From positions 103,826-167,825 of the forward strand of contig NZ_JAUEPL010000008.1 of the NCBI RefSeq assembly GCF_030406405.1: a stretch of DNA of 64,000 nucleotides, in the 5' to 3' direction. Below are positions 40,535 to 50,115 of this stretch, piece after piece (position 1 is the first letter of the stretch; each line of letters opens with the position of its first letter). The DNA comes from Streptomyces ficellus. Lineage in GTDB: Bacteria > Actinomycetota > Actinomycetes > Streptomycetales > Streptomycetaceae. The notes under the pieces are model-generated. The model was not told where the DNA came from and searched no databases. It worked only from the letters and a program-made list of their open reading frames with translations. The translations under genes and the position numbers were made by a program.

Positions 40535-40984
40535 ATGTACGGCTACGACCAGAACCCGGGCGCCCAGCAGCAGTACGCCCCGCCCCAGCAGGGGTACGCG
40601 CAGCAGCCGCTGTACCCCGAGCCGTCGCCGCCCTCGCTCGCGGATGCCGTGCGGGCGTTCACCACCGGTTCGCTGTCGGCGGAGGACTTCCAGCAGATCT
40701 TCGCGACCTCGAAGGTCTACTGCCCGCGCGGTGACAACCCCGGCTTCCTCGCGCTGCACAACACCCAGCAGCCGGTCATCCCGATGTTCACCTCGCTCAA
40801 GGAGCTGCGCCGGTACGCGGGCAAGGAGTCCAAGTACTTCGTGATCACCGGCGCCGAGGTGATCGACCTGCTCCCGACCGGGTACGGCTTCGTCCTCGAC
40901 ATGGAGGGCGACCACCGGATGGTGTTCGACGCGAAGGCCGTGGAGCAGATGGTCGACTTCGCCATGCGGCGGATGTACGGCTGA
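40535..40984 (+). CDS. SseB-family protein
   Basis: A 149-residue protein. A Gln/Pro/Tyr-rich N-terminus (NPGAQQQYAPPQQGYAQQPL) precedes an SseB-type domain with VYCPRGDNPGFLAL and VIPMFTSLKELRRYAGKES. SseB domains are common in Streptomyces and of uncertain role, often near secretion or signalling genes. It is divergent from the acyl-CoA dehydrogenase. Confidence 0.8.
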   Translation: MYGYDQNPGAQQQYAPPQQGYAQQPLYPEPSPPSLADAVRAFTTGSLSAEDFQQIFATSKVYCPRGDNPGFLALHNTQQPVIPMFTSLKELRRYAGKESKYFVITGAEVIDLLPTGYGFVLDMEGDHRMVFDAKAVEQMVDFAMRRMYG

Positions 40985-41183
40985 ACCGGTCCGCGCCGGT
41001 CCATGCCGACGGTCGAGCTGCTGCTGCCGACCGGGGCCCGGCGTTGCCGGAGCTCATCACCGACACCGTGGCCGGCGCCCGGGTCCGACACGCGGGAATG
41101 CGGGGGCAGGGGGCGGCGTTCCACTGGCAGGAAGTTCAGCGTTCAACTAAAGTGGGGTTACGCCGCTCCGAGGAGGACCCGCC

Positions 41184-42152
41184 ATGCCTGCCGTAACCGT
41201 CGAGAACCCGCTCACCCTCCCGCGCGTCGGCGCGCCGGCCGGTGCCGTGCCGCGCCCGGTGCTCGCCGTGACCACCGCGCCCAGCGGCTTCGAGGGGGAG
41301 GGCTTCCCGGTGCGCCGCGCGTTCTCCGGGATCAACTACCGCTACCTCGACCCGTTCATCATGATGGACCAGATGGGTGAGGTGGAGTACGCGCCGGGCG
41401 AGCCCAAAGGCACCCCGTGGCACCCGCACCGCGGCTTCGAGACCGTCACGTACATCATCGACGGCACCTTCGTGCACCAGGACTCCAACGGCGGTGGCGG
41501 CACCATCACCAACGGCGACACCCAGTGGATGACCGCCGGGTCCGGGCTGCTGCACATCGAGGCACCGCCGGAGGAGCTCGTCATGTCGGGCGGCCTCTTC
41601 CACGGCCTCCAGTTGTGGGTGAACCTGCCCGCCAAGGACAAGATGAAGGACCCCCGCTACCAGGACATCCGCGGCGGCCAGGTCCAGCTCCTCGCCTCCC
41701 CGGACGGCGGCGCCCTGCTGCGCGTGATCGCCGGCGAGCTGGACGGGCACGAGGGCCCGGGCATCACCCACACGCCCATCACGATGGTGCACGCGACCCT
41801 GCGGCCCGGCGCCGGGATCACGCTGCCCTGGCGCGAGGACTTCAACGGACTCGCCTACGTACTGGCCGGGCGCGGCTCGGTCGGCGGCGAGCGGCGGCCC
41901 GTCCACATGGGGCAGACCGCGGTCTTCGGCGACGGAAACTCACTGACCGTCCGCGCGGACGACAAGCAGGACGGCCACACCCCCGACCTGGAGGTCGTCC
42001 TCCTCGGCGGGCGGCCGATCCGCGAGCCCATGGCGCACTACGGGCCGTTCGTCATGAACAGCCAGGACGAGCTGCGCAAGGCATTCGAGGACTTCCAGGC
42101 CGGCCGCCTCGGCCGCGTCCCCGCCGTACACGGCATGGGCGAGCGCCTCTGA
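41184..42152 (+). CDS. Pirin-family protein
   Basis: A 322-residue bicupin. The metal-binding pirin motif is HPHRGFETVTYIIDG, with a later glutamate in SGLLHIEAPPEE. The C-terminal cupin follows (AGRGSVGGERRPVHMGQT). Bacterial pirins act as quercetin dioxygenases or modulate central metabolism. A GGAGG ribosome site precedes ATG 41184. Confidence 0.88.
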   Translation: MPAVTVENPLTLPRVGAPAGAVPRPVLAVTTAPSGFEGEGFPVRRAFSGINYRYLDPFIMMDQMGEVEYAPGEPKGTPWHPHRGFETVTYIIDGTFVHQDSNGGGGTITNGDTQWMTAGSGLLHIEAPPEELVMSGGLFHGLQLWVNLPAKDKMKDPRYQDIRGGQVQLLASPDGGALLRVIAGELDGHEGPGITHTPITMVHATLRPGAGITLPWREDFNGLAYVLAGRGSVGGERRPVHMGQTAVFGDGNSLTVRADDKQDGHTPDLEVVLLGGRPIREPMAHYGPFVMNSQDELRKAFEDFQAGRLGRVPAVHGMGERL

Positions 42153-42239
42153 CCGTTCGAGGCGGGGCTGTTTGACGGTTCGTCACCCGGCCGGGTCCGT
42201 CCGCGAGCGGGCCCGGCGCGGGCGTGGTGCCGTGGAGCG

Positions 42240-43274
42240 GTGCACACCCTCCCCGAGCCCGTCCGCCGCCTCGCCGCCTGGTGCGTGGTCATCCTGCTCG
42301 TCACGGGCGTGGCGGCGGTCGGCGTATGGCTGTGCGTGACGTTCCGGACGGCCGTCACACCCGTCCTGCTCGCCCTGCTGGGGACCGCGCTGCTCGGGCC
42401 GCTGTACCGGCGGCTCGTCGCGCTGCGGGTCAACAGGTCCGTGGCCGCCGCCCTGACCTGCGCGGCCGTGATCGCCGTCGTCGGCGGCGCCACCTACATC
42501 GTGGTCGCCGCGCTCATCGACACCGGCGACCAGATCATCACCTCGCTCCGGCGGGCCGCCGACGACCTCGCCGAGCACTTCGGCGCCGCGGGCACGTCCC
42601 TGGACGACCTCGCCGCGAACGCCAGGGAACTGCTCGGCCGGTTCGGCGGGACGGCGGCGTCCGGCGTGATCAGCGGGCTCAGCGTCGTCGGCCAGATGAT
42701 CGCGATGGCCGTGCTCGCCCTGCTCCTCGTCTTCTTCTTCCTCCGCGACTCGGGCCGGGCCGTGGGCGCGATGCGCTCCCTCGTGCCGCGCGAGAGCGGC
42801 GACCACGTCGAGGCCATGGCCCGCCGCGCCTTCGAGGCCGTCGAGGGCTTCATGCGCGGTACGACGTTCATCGCGCTCATCGACGCCCTCCTCATCACGG
42901 CCGGGCTGCTTTTGCTGCGCGTGCCGGGCGCCGTGGGACTCGGCGCGCTGGTCTTCGTCGGCGCGTACATCCCGTACCTCGGCGCGTTCATCTCCGGCGC
43001 CGTGTCGATCCTCGTGGCGCTCGCCGACCGGGGGGTCGTCATCGCGCTCTGGGCGGTCGGCGTCGTCCTCGCCGTCCAGCTCATCGAGGGCCACGTCCTG
43101 CAACCGGTGATCCAGAGCCGTACGGTCCAGATGCACCCGGCCGTCGTGATGCTGACCATCACCGCGGGCGCCTCCGTCGCCGGAATCCTGGGGATGCTGC
43201 TCGCCGTACCGCTGACGGCCGCCGCGTTCGGGGTCATCGGCGAGTTGCGCGGACGGTACGCGGGCGCCGCCTAG
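42240..43274 (+). CDS. AI-2E family transporter (DUF20/PerM type)
   Basis: A 344-residue membrane protein with about eight hydrophobic segments. The conserved LGALVFVGAYIPYLGAFISG and the QLIEGHVLQPVIQSR signature near the end are diagnostic. The family exports or imports small molecules, with autoinducer-2 the founding example; the substrate here is unknown. Translation is assumed from GTG 42240, but a slightly earlier start is possible. Confidence 0.85.
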   Translation: MHTLPEPVRRLAAWCVVILLVTGVAAVGVWLCVTFRTAVTPVLLALLGTALLGPLYRRLVALRVNRSVAAALTCAAVIAVVGGATYIVVAALIDTGDQIITSLRRAADDLAEHFGAAGTSLDDLAANARELLGRFGGTAASGVISGLSVVGQMIAMAVLALLLVFFFLRDSGRAVGAMRSLVPRESGDHVEAMARRAFEAVEGFMRGTTFIALIDALLITAGLLLLRVPGAVGLGALVFVGAYIPYLGAFISGAVSILVALADRGVVIALWAVGVVLAVQLIEGHVLQPVIQSRTVQMHPAVVMLTITAGASVAGILGMLLAVPLTAAAFGVIGELRGRYAGAA

Positions 43275-43369
43275 TCCTCCGACGCGCCCCCCGCCGGACG
43301 GGGGAGGCGCGGGCGCCACCGGCCGCTCAGGGCGCCTTCGGCGCGGCCCGCGTGGCTAGCATCCGCGGC

Positions 43370-43414
43370 AGGGGGGCAGCCCGGACGCACCAGGGGGGCA
43401 GTCCCGGACGCACG
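43370..43414. repeat. 22-bp tandem duplication in a promoter leader
   Basis: Two copies of AGGGGGGCAGCCCGGACGCAC (the second with one extra T) lie between a -10-like TAGCAT (43356-43361) and the methyltransferase start. Confidence 0.7.
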
Positions 43415-43423
43415 GAGGCCGTC

Positions 43424-44230
43424 ATGCACCAGACATCCGACCCACGCCTGATGAAGAACCGGTCCCGTCTCGGGCACAAGGTGCGGTACGCGCTGCGCCA
43501 CCCCGCGCGCGTGCCGACCCACCTGCGCCGGGCGGGCCGGAACGCCTGGCTGCGCCTCAAGCACCGCGGCAACCACGTCGCGTACTACCGGGCCGTGATG
43601 GCGTCCGACACCGCCCGCAGCCCCGAGGCCGCGGTCGGCGGCCGGCCGTCGCACGCGCGCTGGCTGGCCATCGGGCAGATGCAGTACGACTACCTGGTCG
43701 AGCACGGCCTGCGGCCCGAGGACCGGATGCTGGAGATCGGCTGCGGCAACCTGCGGGCCGGATGGCGGTTCATCGAGCACCTGGAGCCCGGCCACTACTA
43801 CGGCATCGACATCTCGCCCGACATCCTCATCGAGGCCAAGAAGACCCTCGTGCGCTACGGACTCCAGGCGAAGGTGCCGTACCTGACCCCCGTCGACAAC
43901 CTGAAGCTGGACTTCCTGCCCGACTCCTGGTTCACGGTGGTGCACGCGCACAGCGTGTTCTCGCACTCGCCGCTGGAGGTCATCGACGAGTGCCTGGCCC
44001 ACGTCGGACGGGTGCTGGCCCCGGGCGGCTTCTTCGACTTCACCTACGACCGCACCGAGGGGCGCGAGCACCAGGTGCTGGGCGAGGACTTCTACTACCG
44101 TACGGAGACGCTGGTGCGGCTGGCCCAGAAGCACGGCCTGACCGCCCACTTCATGGACGACTGGGAGCGCCTGCCGCACGGCCAGTCCAAGCTGCGCGTC
44201 ACCCGGTCCGAGGCACGCGTCACAGGCTGA
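43424..44230 (+). CDS. SAM-dependent methyltransferase
   Basis: A 268-residue class I methyltransferase. Motif I MLEIGCGNLRAGWRFIEHL binds SAM; GIDISPDILIEAKK and VLAPGGFFDFTYDR are later motifs. A basic N-terminal region precedes the fold (RYALRHPARVPTHLRRAGR). The substrate is unknown; the pattern is close to glycan- or lipid-modifying methyltransferases. Its 3' end lies in a tandem array that repeats the stop region. Confidence 0.82.
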   Translation: MHQTSDPRLMKNRSRLGHKVRYALRHPARVPTHLRRAGRNAWLRLKHRGNHVAYYRAVMASDTARSPEAAVGGRPSHARWLAIGQMQYDYLVEHGLRPEDRMLEIGCGNLRAGWRFIEHLEPGHYYGIDISPDILIEAKKTLVRYGLQAKVPYLTPVDNLKLDFLPDSWFTVVHAHSVFSHSPLEVIDECLAHVGRVLAPGGFFDFTYDRTEGREHQVLGEDFYYRTETLVRLAQKHGLTAHFMDDWERLPHGQSKLRVTRSEARVTG

Positions 44231-44299
44231 GCCGCGTCACAGGGTGAGCCCCGTACAGGCTGAGCCGCGCCACAGGCCGAGCCCCGTCGCAAGCTGAGG
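44216..44299. repeat. Tandem array of GTCACAGGCTGAGCCGC (about 17 bp)
   Basis: About five degenerate copies run from the methyltransferase stop. A further copy at 44322 forms the stop region of the convergent SpoIIE gene, so both 3' ends share the unit. Confidence 0.8.
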
Positions 44300-44322
44300 C
44301 CGCCGCTCCCCGGGGGCGCGGG

Positions 44323-46419
44323 TCACAGGCTGAGGTCGCCCTCCCCGCCTTCCCCGCGCTCCTCGTGGAGCTCGAACCAGATGGATTTGCCCTCGCCGCG
44401 CGGGTCCACGCCCCAGGCGTGCGCCAGCATCTCCATCAGGACCAGCCCGCGCCCCGACGAGGCCATCTCGCCCGGCCGCCGCCGGTGCGGCAGCTCGTCG
44501 CTGGCGTCCGCGACCTCCACCCGCAGCCGCCGCTTGCCGTGGTCGCCGGTCGCCTCCGCCACCAGCAGGGCGTCGCCATCGGTGTGGACGAGCACATTCG
44601 TGACCATCTCGGAGAGCATCAGGACCGCCGAGTCGACCTGCTCGGGGTCCGCCCAGTCGTACAGCAGCTCCCGCAGGTGCTGGCGGGCGGCCCCGATCCG
44701 CTCCGGCTCGGCCTGCGCGACGGTCATCGCCGTGCGGCGGGCGGCGGCCTTCGGGGGCGCGCCGGTCCGCGACAGCAGCAGCAGCGCGATGTCGTCCTCG
44801 CGGCGGTCGGCGAGCGGACCGGTGGTGTAGTGCGAGCCGGGCCCGTGCACGGCCTGGACCAGGCTGTCGGCGAGCCCTTCCAGCGACTCGGCCTCGGTGT
44901 CGTACCGCTCCAGCAGCGTACGGATACGGCCCCAGCCGGTCTCCAGGTCGTGGCCGCCGGTCTCCAGGAGACCGTCCGTGCAGATCATCAGCGTCTCGCC
45001 GGGCTCCAGGGTGAGCCGGGTCGTCGGATAGTCCGTGTCCGGGACGATCCCCAGCGGCAGCCCGCCCGCCGTGGGCCGCAGCATCACCGTCCCGTCCGCC
45101 ATCCGGACCGCCGGGTCGGGGTGGCCCGCCCGGGCGATGTCCAGCGTGCCGGTCGCCGGGTCGACCTCCAGGTACAGGCAGGTCGCGAAGCGCGCCGCCC
45201 CGTGGTCGCCCTCGGCGTCGGTGATGCCGTACAGGAAGCGGGAGGCGCGCGAGAGCACCGCGTCGGGGCGGTGGCCCTCCGAGGCGTAGGCGCGCAGGGC
45301 GATCCGCAGCTGGCCCATGAGCCCGGCCGCCCGCACGTCGTGGCCCTGGACGTCACCGATGACGAACGCGATGCGGCCGGCCGGGAGCTGGATCATGTCG
45401 TACCAGTCGCCGCCCACCTGGAGCCCGCCGCCGGTCGGCACGTACCGCGCGGCCACCTCCATGCCGGGGATGGCCGGGCCCAGGACGGGCATCATCGTGC
45501 GCTGGAGGCCCAGCGACAGCTCCCGCTCCGACTCGGCGACCCCGGCGCGGGCCAGCGCCTGCGCCAGCATCCGGGCCACCGTCGTCAGGACGGACCGCTC
45601 GTCGGGCGTGAACACCACGCGGTACTTGAATGCCGCCATCCAGGCGCCCATCGTGCGCCCCGCCACGATCAGCGGCAGGAACGCCCACGACTCCCTGCCG
45701 AACCGCTGCGCCAGCGGCCAGGTCGCCGGGAAGCGGACCCGGTAGTCCTCCGGCGTCGGCAGATAGATCGCCCGCCCGGTGCGCACCACCTCCGCCGCCG
45801 GATAGTCCGTGTCCAGCGGCATGTCCGTGAAGGGCCCGTCGTCGCCCGCGTTGTGCCCGTGGTGGCCGATGATCGTCAGCCGGTCGCCCGAGACGCCGAA
45901 GACGGCGAGCCCGTCCGGCGAGAACCCCGGCATCGACAGCGAGGCCGCCACCCGCAGCACCTCGGCCGTGGACCGCGCCTCGGCCAGCGCCCGCCCCGCG
46001 TCCAGCAGGAACGCCTCGCGCGAGCGGCGCCAGTCGCCGGTGACGGGCGAGCGGGCGGCGGTGCCGGGCTGCGGCTCGGCGACTTCCTGGAGGGTGCCGA
46101 CCAACTGGTAGTGGGTGCCTTCCAGGGTGGGCTTGGAGCGGCTGCGTACGGTACGGATCACCCGCCCGTTCTCGTCCATGATCCGCAGCCGGGCCTCGGC
46201 GAGGGTGTCCTCGGCGACGGCGAGGTTCACGATGCCGTCGATCTCGTTCCAGTCGACCGGGTGGAAGCGGGAGCGTACGGCCGCCTCGGACAGCTCGACC
46301 GGCTCGGCGGGCAGGCCGAGCAGCCGGGCCGCCTCCGCGTCGAGCGTGACGATCCCGGACGCGTTGTCCCAGCGCCACAGGCCGGTCGCGATGGCGGCCA
46401 GGACGTCCTCGGTGCGCAT
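44323..46419 (-). CDS. PAS/GAF SpoIIE-type phosphatase with C-terminal HATPase
   Basis: A 698-residue signalling protein. It has an N-terminal PAS domain (residues 1-115), a GAF domain (about 130-300), a PP2C/SpoIIE phosphatase (about 315-535, with GGDWYDMI and VIGDVQGHDVRAAGLMGQLR) and an anti-sigma-type HATPase (about 570-690, with LMLSEMVTNVLVHTD). Such proteins dephosphorylate anti-anti-sigma factors and phosphorylate them through the HATPase, tuning alternative sigma factors. TAAAGT lies 6 nt before the start, so the mRNA may be leaderless. It is divergent from aspS. Confidence 0.88.
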   Translation of the reverse strand: MRTEDVLAAIATGLWRWDNASGIVTLDAEAARLLGLPAEPVELSEAAVRSRFHPVDWNEIDGIVNLAVAEDTLAEARLRIMDENGRVIRTVRSRSKPTLEGTHYQLVGTLQEVAEPQPGTAARSPVTGDWRRSREAFLLDAGRALAEARSTAEVLRVAASLSMPGFSPDGLAVFGVSGDRLTIIGHHGHNAGDDGPFTDMPLDTDYPAAEVVRTGRAIYLPTPEDYRVRFPATWPLAQRFGRESWAFLPLIVAGRTMGAWMAAFKYRVVFTPDERSVLTTVARMLAQALARAGVAESERELSLGLQRTMMPVLGPAIPGMEVAARYVPTGGGLQVGGDWYDMIQLPAGRIAFVIGDVQGHDVRAAGLMGQLRIALRAYASEGHRPDAVLSRASRFLYGITDAEGDHGAARFATCLYLEVDPATGTLDIARAGHPDPAVRMADGTVMLRPTAGGLPLGIVPDTDYPTTRLTLEPGETLMICTDGLLETGGHDLETGWGRIRTLLERYDTEAESLEGLADSLVQAVHGPGSHYTTGPLADRREDDIALLLLSRTGAPPKAAARRTAMTVAQAEPERIGAARQHLRELLYDWADPEQVDSAVLMLSEMVTNVLVHTDGDALLVAEATGDHGKRRLRVEVADASDELPHRRRPGEMASSGRGLVLMEMLAHAWGVDPRGEGKSIWFELHEERGEGGEGDLSL

Positions 46420-46545
46420 TGCCCTACTTTAAGAAGATGAACGGATGAGCCGCCACCGTGTGGGCGCATCGGACGGCGATCTCGGGACGCCCGGTAACCT
46501 TGACGCGTCGAGCCATACCCCTCCCCCAAGACTGGATGAACGACG

Positions 46546-48312
46546 ATGCATCGGTACAGGTCCCACACCTGCGGCGAGCTCCGCGCCTCTGACGTCGGCA
46601 CCGACGTCCGGCTGAGCGGCTGGCTGCACAATCGGCGCGACCTGGGCGGCATCCTCTTCATCGATCTGCGTGACCACTACGGCATCACGCAGCTCGTCGC
46701 CCGACCCGGCACCGCCGCGTACGAGGCGCTCGACAAGCAGACCAAGGAGTCGGTCGTCCGCGTCGACGGCAAGGTCGTCTCGCGCGGCGCCGAGAACATC
46801 AACGCCGACCTGCCGACCGGCGAGATCGAGGTCGAGGTCTCCGAGGTCGAGGTGCTGGGCGCGTCGAACCCGCTGCCGTTCACCATCAACACGGACGACG
46901 GCGTCAACGAGGAGCGGCGCCTGGAGTACCGCTTCCTCGACCTGCGCCGCGAGCGCATGCACCGCAACATCATGCTGCGTACGGCGGTCATCTCCGCCAT
47001 CCGGCACAAGATGGTCGCCCTCGGCTTCAACGAGATGGCGACGCCGATCCTCACCGCGACCTCCCCCGAGGGCGCCCGTGACTTCGTCGTCCCCTCCCGC
47101 CTGCACCCGGGCAAGTTCTACGCGCTGCCGCAGGCCCCGCAGCAGTTCAAGCAGCTGCTGATGATCTCCGGCTTCGACCGGTACTTCCAGATCGCGCCCT
47201 GCTTCCGCGACGAGGACGCGCGCGCCGACCGCTCGCCCGGCGAGTTCTACCAGCTCGACGTCGAGATGAGCTTCGTCGAGCAGGAGGACGTCTTCCAGCC
47301 GATCGAGAAGCTGATGACCGAGCTCTTCGAGGAGTTCGGCGGCGGCCGCCACGTCACCTCTCCCTTCCCGCGGATCCCGTTCCGCGAGGCGATGCTGAAG
47401 TACGGCTCCGACAAGCCGGACCTGCGCGCCCGGCTGGAGCTGGTCGACATCACGGACGTGTTCGCCGACTCCGAGTTCAAGGCGTTCGCGGGCAAGCACG
47501 TCCGCGCCCTGCCGGTGCCGTCCGTCCAGGACCAGCCCCGCCGGTTCTTCGACTCGCTCGGCGACTACGCGGTCGAGCAGGGTGCGAAGGGCCTGGCGTG
47601 GATCCGCGTCGGCGAGGACATGTCCTTCACCGGCCCGATCGCCAAGTTCCTCACCGAGGAGAACGTCAAGACCCTCACCGAGCGCCTGTCCCTGGCCCCG
47701 GGCCACGCGGTCTTCTTCGGCGCCGGCGAGGTCGACGAGGTCTCCAAGATCATGGGCGCGGTCCGCGTCGAGGCCGCCAAGCGCGCCGGCCACTTCGAGG
47801 AGAACGTCTTCCGCTTCTGCTGGATCGTCGACTTCCCGATGTACGAGAAGGACGAGGAGACCGGCAAGATCGACTTCTCCCACAACCCGTTCTCCATGCC
47901 CCAAGGCGGCATGAAGGACCTGGAGGAGAAGGACCCGCTGGACATCCTGGCCTGGCAGTACGACATCGTCTGCAACGGCGTCGAGCTGTCCTCGGGCGCC
48001 ATCCGCAACCACGAGCCCGACATCATGCTCAAGGCCTTCGAGATCGCGGGCTACGACCGCGACACGGTCGAGCACGAGTTCGCGGGCATGCTCCGCGCCT
48101 TCCGCTTCGGCGCCCCCCCGCACGGCGGCATCGCCCCGGGCGTCGACCGCATCGTCATGCTCCTCGCCGACGAGCCCAACATCCGCGAGACGATCGCCTT
48201 CCCGCTCAACGGCAACGCCCAGGACCTGATGATGGGCGCCCCGACGGAACTGGACGAGTCCCGCCTCAAGGAACTGCACATCGCGATCCGCAAGCCGGTC
48301 GGCGACAAGTAG
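46546..48312 (+). CDS. aspS: Aspartyl-tRNA synthetase
   Basis: A 588-residue class II synthetase of the bacterial type. The N-terminal OB fold binds the anticodon ([20 protein letters not shown]). Motif 2 is [20 protein letters not shown], the bacterial GAD insertion follows, and motif 3 is [16 protein letters not shown]. It charges tRNA-Asp (and possibly tRNA-Asn if non-discriminating). A strong hairpin follows the stop. Confidence 0.95.
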   Translation: MHRYRSHTCGELRASDVGTDVRLSGWLHNRRDLGGILFIDLRDHYGITQLVARPGTAAYEALDKQTKESVVRVDGKVVSRGAENINADLPTGEIEVEVSEVEVLGASNPLPFTINTDDGVNEERRLEYRFLDLRRERMHRNIMLRTAVISAIRHKMVALGFNEMATPILTATSPEGARDFVVPSRLHPGKFYALPQAPQQFKQLLMISGFDRYFQIAPCFRDEDARADRSPGEFYQLDVEMSFVEQEDVFQPIEKLMTELFEEFGGGRHVTSPFPRIPFREAMLKYGSDKPDLRARLELVDITDVFADSEFKAFAGKHVRALPVPSVQDQPRRFFDSLGDYAVEQGAKGLAWIRVGEDMSFTGPIAKFLTEENVKTLTERLSLAPGHAVFFGAGEVDEVSKIMGAVRVEAAKRAGHFEENVFRFCWIVDFPMYEKDEETGKIDFSHNPFSMPQGGMKDLEEKDPLDILAWQYDIVCNGVELSSGAIRNHEPDIMLKAFEIAGYDRDTVEHEFAGMLRAFRFGAPPHGGIAPGVDRIVMLLADEPNIRETIAFPLNGNAQDLMMGAPTELDESRLKELHIAIRKPVGDK

Positions 48313-48321
48313 GTCCCATGT

Positions 48322-48357
48322 GAAGGGCCCCGGAACCATGCGGTTCCGGGGCCCTTC
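48322..48357. terminator. 16-bp hairpin between aspS and metG
   Basis: The perfect stem GAAGGGCCCCGGAACC with a 4-nt loop serves both convergent genes. Confidence 0.85.
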
Positions 48358-48376
48358 CAGCAGGAGTGGGTAAGGG

Positions 48377-49984
48377 TCAGGGCTTGTTCGGGTCTTCCAG
48401 GCGGGGGAAGAGGACCGCGCCCTTGGTGACCGTGGTGCCGGTGGGGAGTTGGCCCCAGGTGGCGGCGGACTGGATGGGCTGGGCGGAGAGGGGGCCGAGG
48501 GTGGGTTCGGCGCCCAGGGAGTCCCAGAGCTTCTGGGACGTCTCCGGCATGACGGGGTTGAGGAGGACGGCCACCGCGCGCAGGGACTCAGCGGCGGTGT
48601 AGAGGATCGTCGCCAGGCGGGCCTGGCCGGCCTCGGACGTGTCCTTGGCGACCTTCCACGGCTCCTGCTCGGTGATGTAGCCGTTGACCTGCTTCACGAA
48701 GTCGAAGATCGCCAGGATGCCGCCCTGGAAGTCCAGCTCCTCGCCGATCTTCCGGTCGGCCTCCCTGACCGCCTTGGCCAGGCCTTCCTGGACGGCCGCT
48801 TCGGCCTCGCCGGCGGCCGTGGCGGCCGGGAGGGCGCCGTCGAAGTACTTGCCGACCATCGCCGCCACGCGCGAGGCGAGGTTGCCGTAGTCGTTGGCGA
48901 GCTCGGAGGTGTAGCGGGCGGTGAAGTCCTCCCACGAGAACGAGCCGTCCTGGCCGAAGGCGATGGCCCGCAGGAAGTACCAGCGGTAGGCGTCCACGCC
49001 GAAGTGCGAGGTCAGGTCCTGCGGCTTGATGCCCGTCAGGTTGGACTTCGACATCTTCTCGCCGCCGACCATCAGCCAGCCGTTGGCCGCGACCTTGCCG
49101 GGCACCGGCAGGCCCTGCGCCATCAGCATCGCCGGCCAGATGATCGCGTGGAAGCGCAGGATGTCCTTGCCGACCAGGTGGACGTTCGCGGGGAACGTCG
49201 ACTCGAACTTCGCCTGGTCGGAGCCGTAGCCGACGGCCGTCGCGTAATTCAGGAGCGCGTCGACCCACACGTAGATGACGTGCTTCTCGTCCCACGGGAC
49301 CGGAACGCCCCAGTCGAAGGTCGAGCGCGAGATCGAGAGGTCCTGAAGGCCCTGCCGGACGAAGTTGACGACCTCGTTGCGGGCTGATTCGGGCTGGATG
49401 AAGCCCGGGTTCTTCTCGTAGAAGTCGAGCAGCTTCGGGCCGTACTCGCTCAGCTTGAAGAAGTAGTTCTCCTCCTTGAGGATCTCCACCGGCTTCTTGT
49501 GGATCGGGCACAGCTTCGTGCCGTCCTCCGCCTCGATGAGGTCGCCGGGGAGCTTGTACTCCTCACAGCCCACGCAGTACGGGCCCTCGTACCCGCCCTT
49601 GTAGATCTCGCCCTTGTCGTACAGATCCTGCACGAATTCCTGGACGCGGTCCGTGTGCCGCTTCTCCGTGGTGCGGATGAAGTCGTCGTTCGCGATGTTC
49701 AGGTGCTCCCAGAGGGGCTTCCACGCCTCCTCGACGAGCTTGTCGCACCACTCCTGCGGGGTGACCCCGTTCGCGTCGGCAGTGCGCATGATCTTCTGAC
49801 CGTGCTCGTCCGTGCCGGTGAGGTACCACACCTTCTCGCCGCGCTGACGGTGCCAGCGCGTGAGCACGTCGCCTGCGACGGTCGTATAGGCGTGGCCCAG
49901 GTGAGGAGCGTCGTTGACGTAGTAAATGGGGGTCGAGACGTAGTACGCCTTCGTCCCCTGCTTCTCGGATCCAGTGGCCGCCAT
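48377..49984 (-). CDS. metG: Methionyl-tRNA synthetase
   Basis: A 535-residue class I synthetase. The HIGH-type motif appears as APHLGHAYTT, and the KMSKS loop is GGEKMSKSNLTG. The zinc knuckle is C-x2-C (CVGCEEY) paired with CPIHKKP, so one ligand may be histidine. The C-terminal helical anticodon domain has DFVKQVNGYITEQEPWKVAK, and no C-terminal EMAP-type tRNA-binding domain is present. It starts with ATG 49984. Confidence 0.95.
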   Translation of the reverse strand: MAATGSEKQGTKAYYVSTPIYYVNDAPHLGHAYTTVAGDVLTRWHRQRGEKVWYLTGTDEHGQKIMRTADANGVTPQEWCDKLVEEAWKPLWEHLNIANDDFIRTTEKRHTDRVQEFVQDLYDKGEIYKGGYEGPYCVGCEEYKLPGDLIEAEDGTKLCPIHKKPVEILKEENYFFKLSEYGPKLLDFYEKNPGFIQPESARNEVVNFVRQGLQDLSISRSTFDWGVPVPWDEKHVIYVWVDALLNYATAVGYGSDQAKFESTFPANVHLVGKDILRFHAIIWPAMLMAQGLPVPGKVAANGWLMVGGEKMSKSNLTGIKPQDLTSHFGVDAYRWYFLRAIAFGQDGSFSWEDFTARYTSELANDYGNLASRVAAMVGKYFDGALPAATAAGEAEAAVQEGLAKAVREADRKIGEELDFQGGILAIFDFVKQVNGYITEQEPWKVAKDTSEAGQARLATILYTAAESLRAVAVLLNPVMPETSQKLWDSLGAEPTLGPLSAQPIQSAATWGQLPTGTTVTKGAVLFPRLEDPNKP

Positions 49985-50115
49985 GGTCGAAATCCTATCC
50001 GGCCCCGGAAGATCCCCTCACCTCCGTTTCACGGGCCGGGAGGGGAGGGGCGAGGGGTGAGCGGGTGAGGGGGCGTGGAGACGTTTGCGAAACGTCGGGG
50101 GAGGAGAGTGGGGGC

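Noticed and set aside
38049..40844. Plus-strand open frame of 931 codons opposite the acyl-CoA dehydrogenase
   Set aside because: Antisense shadow; the dehydrogenase on the minus strand has intact catalytic motifs.
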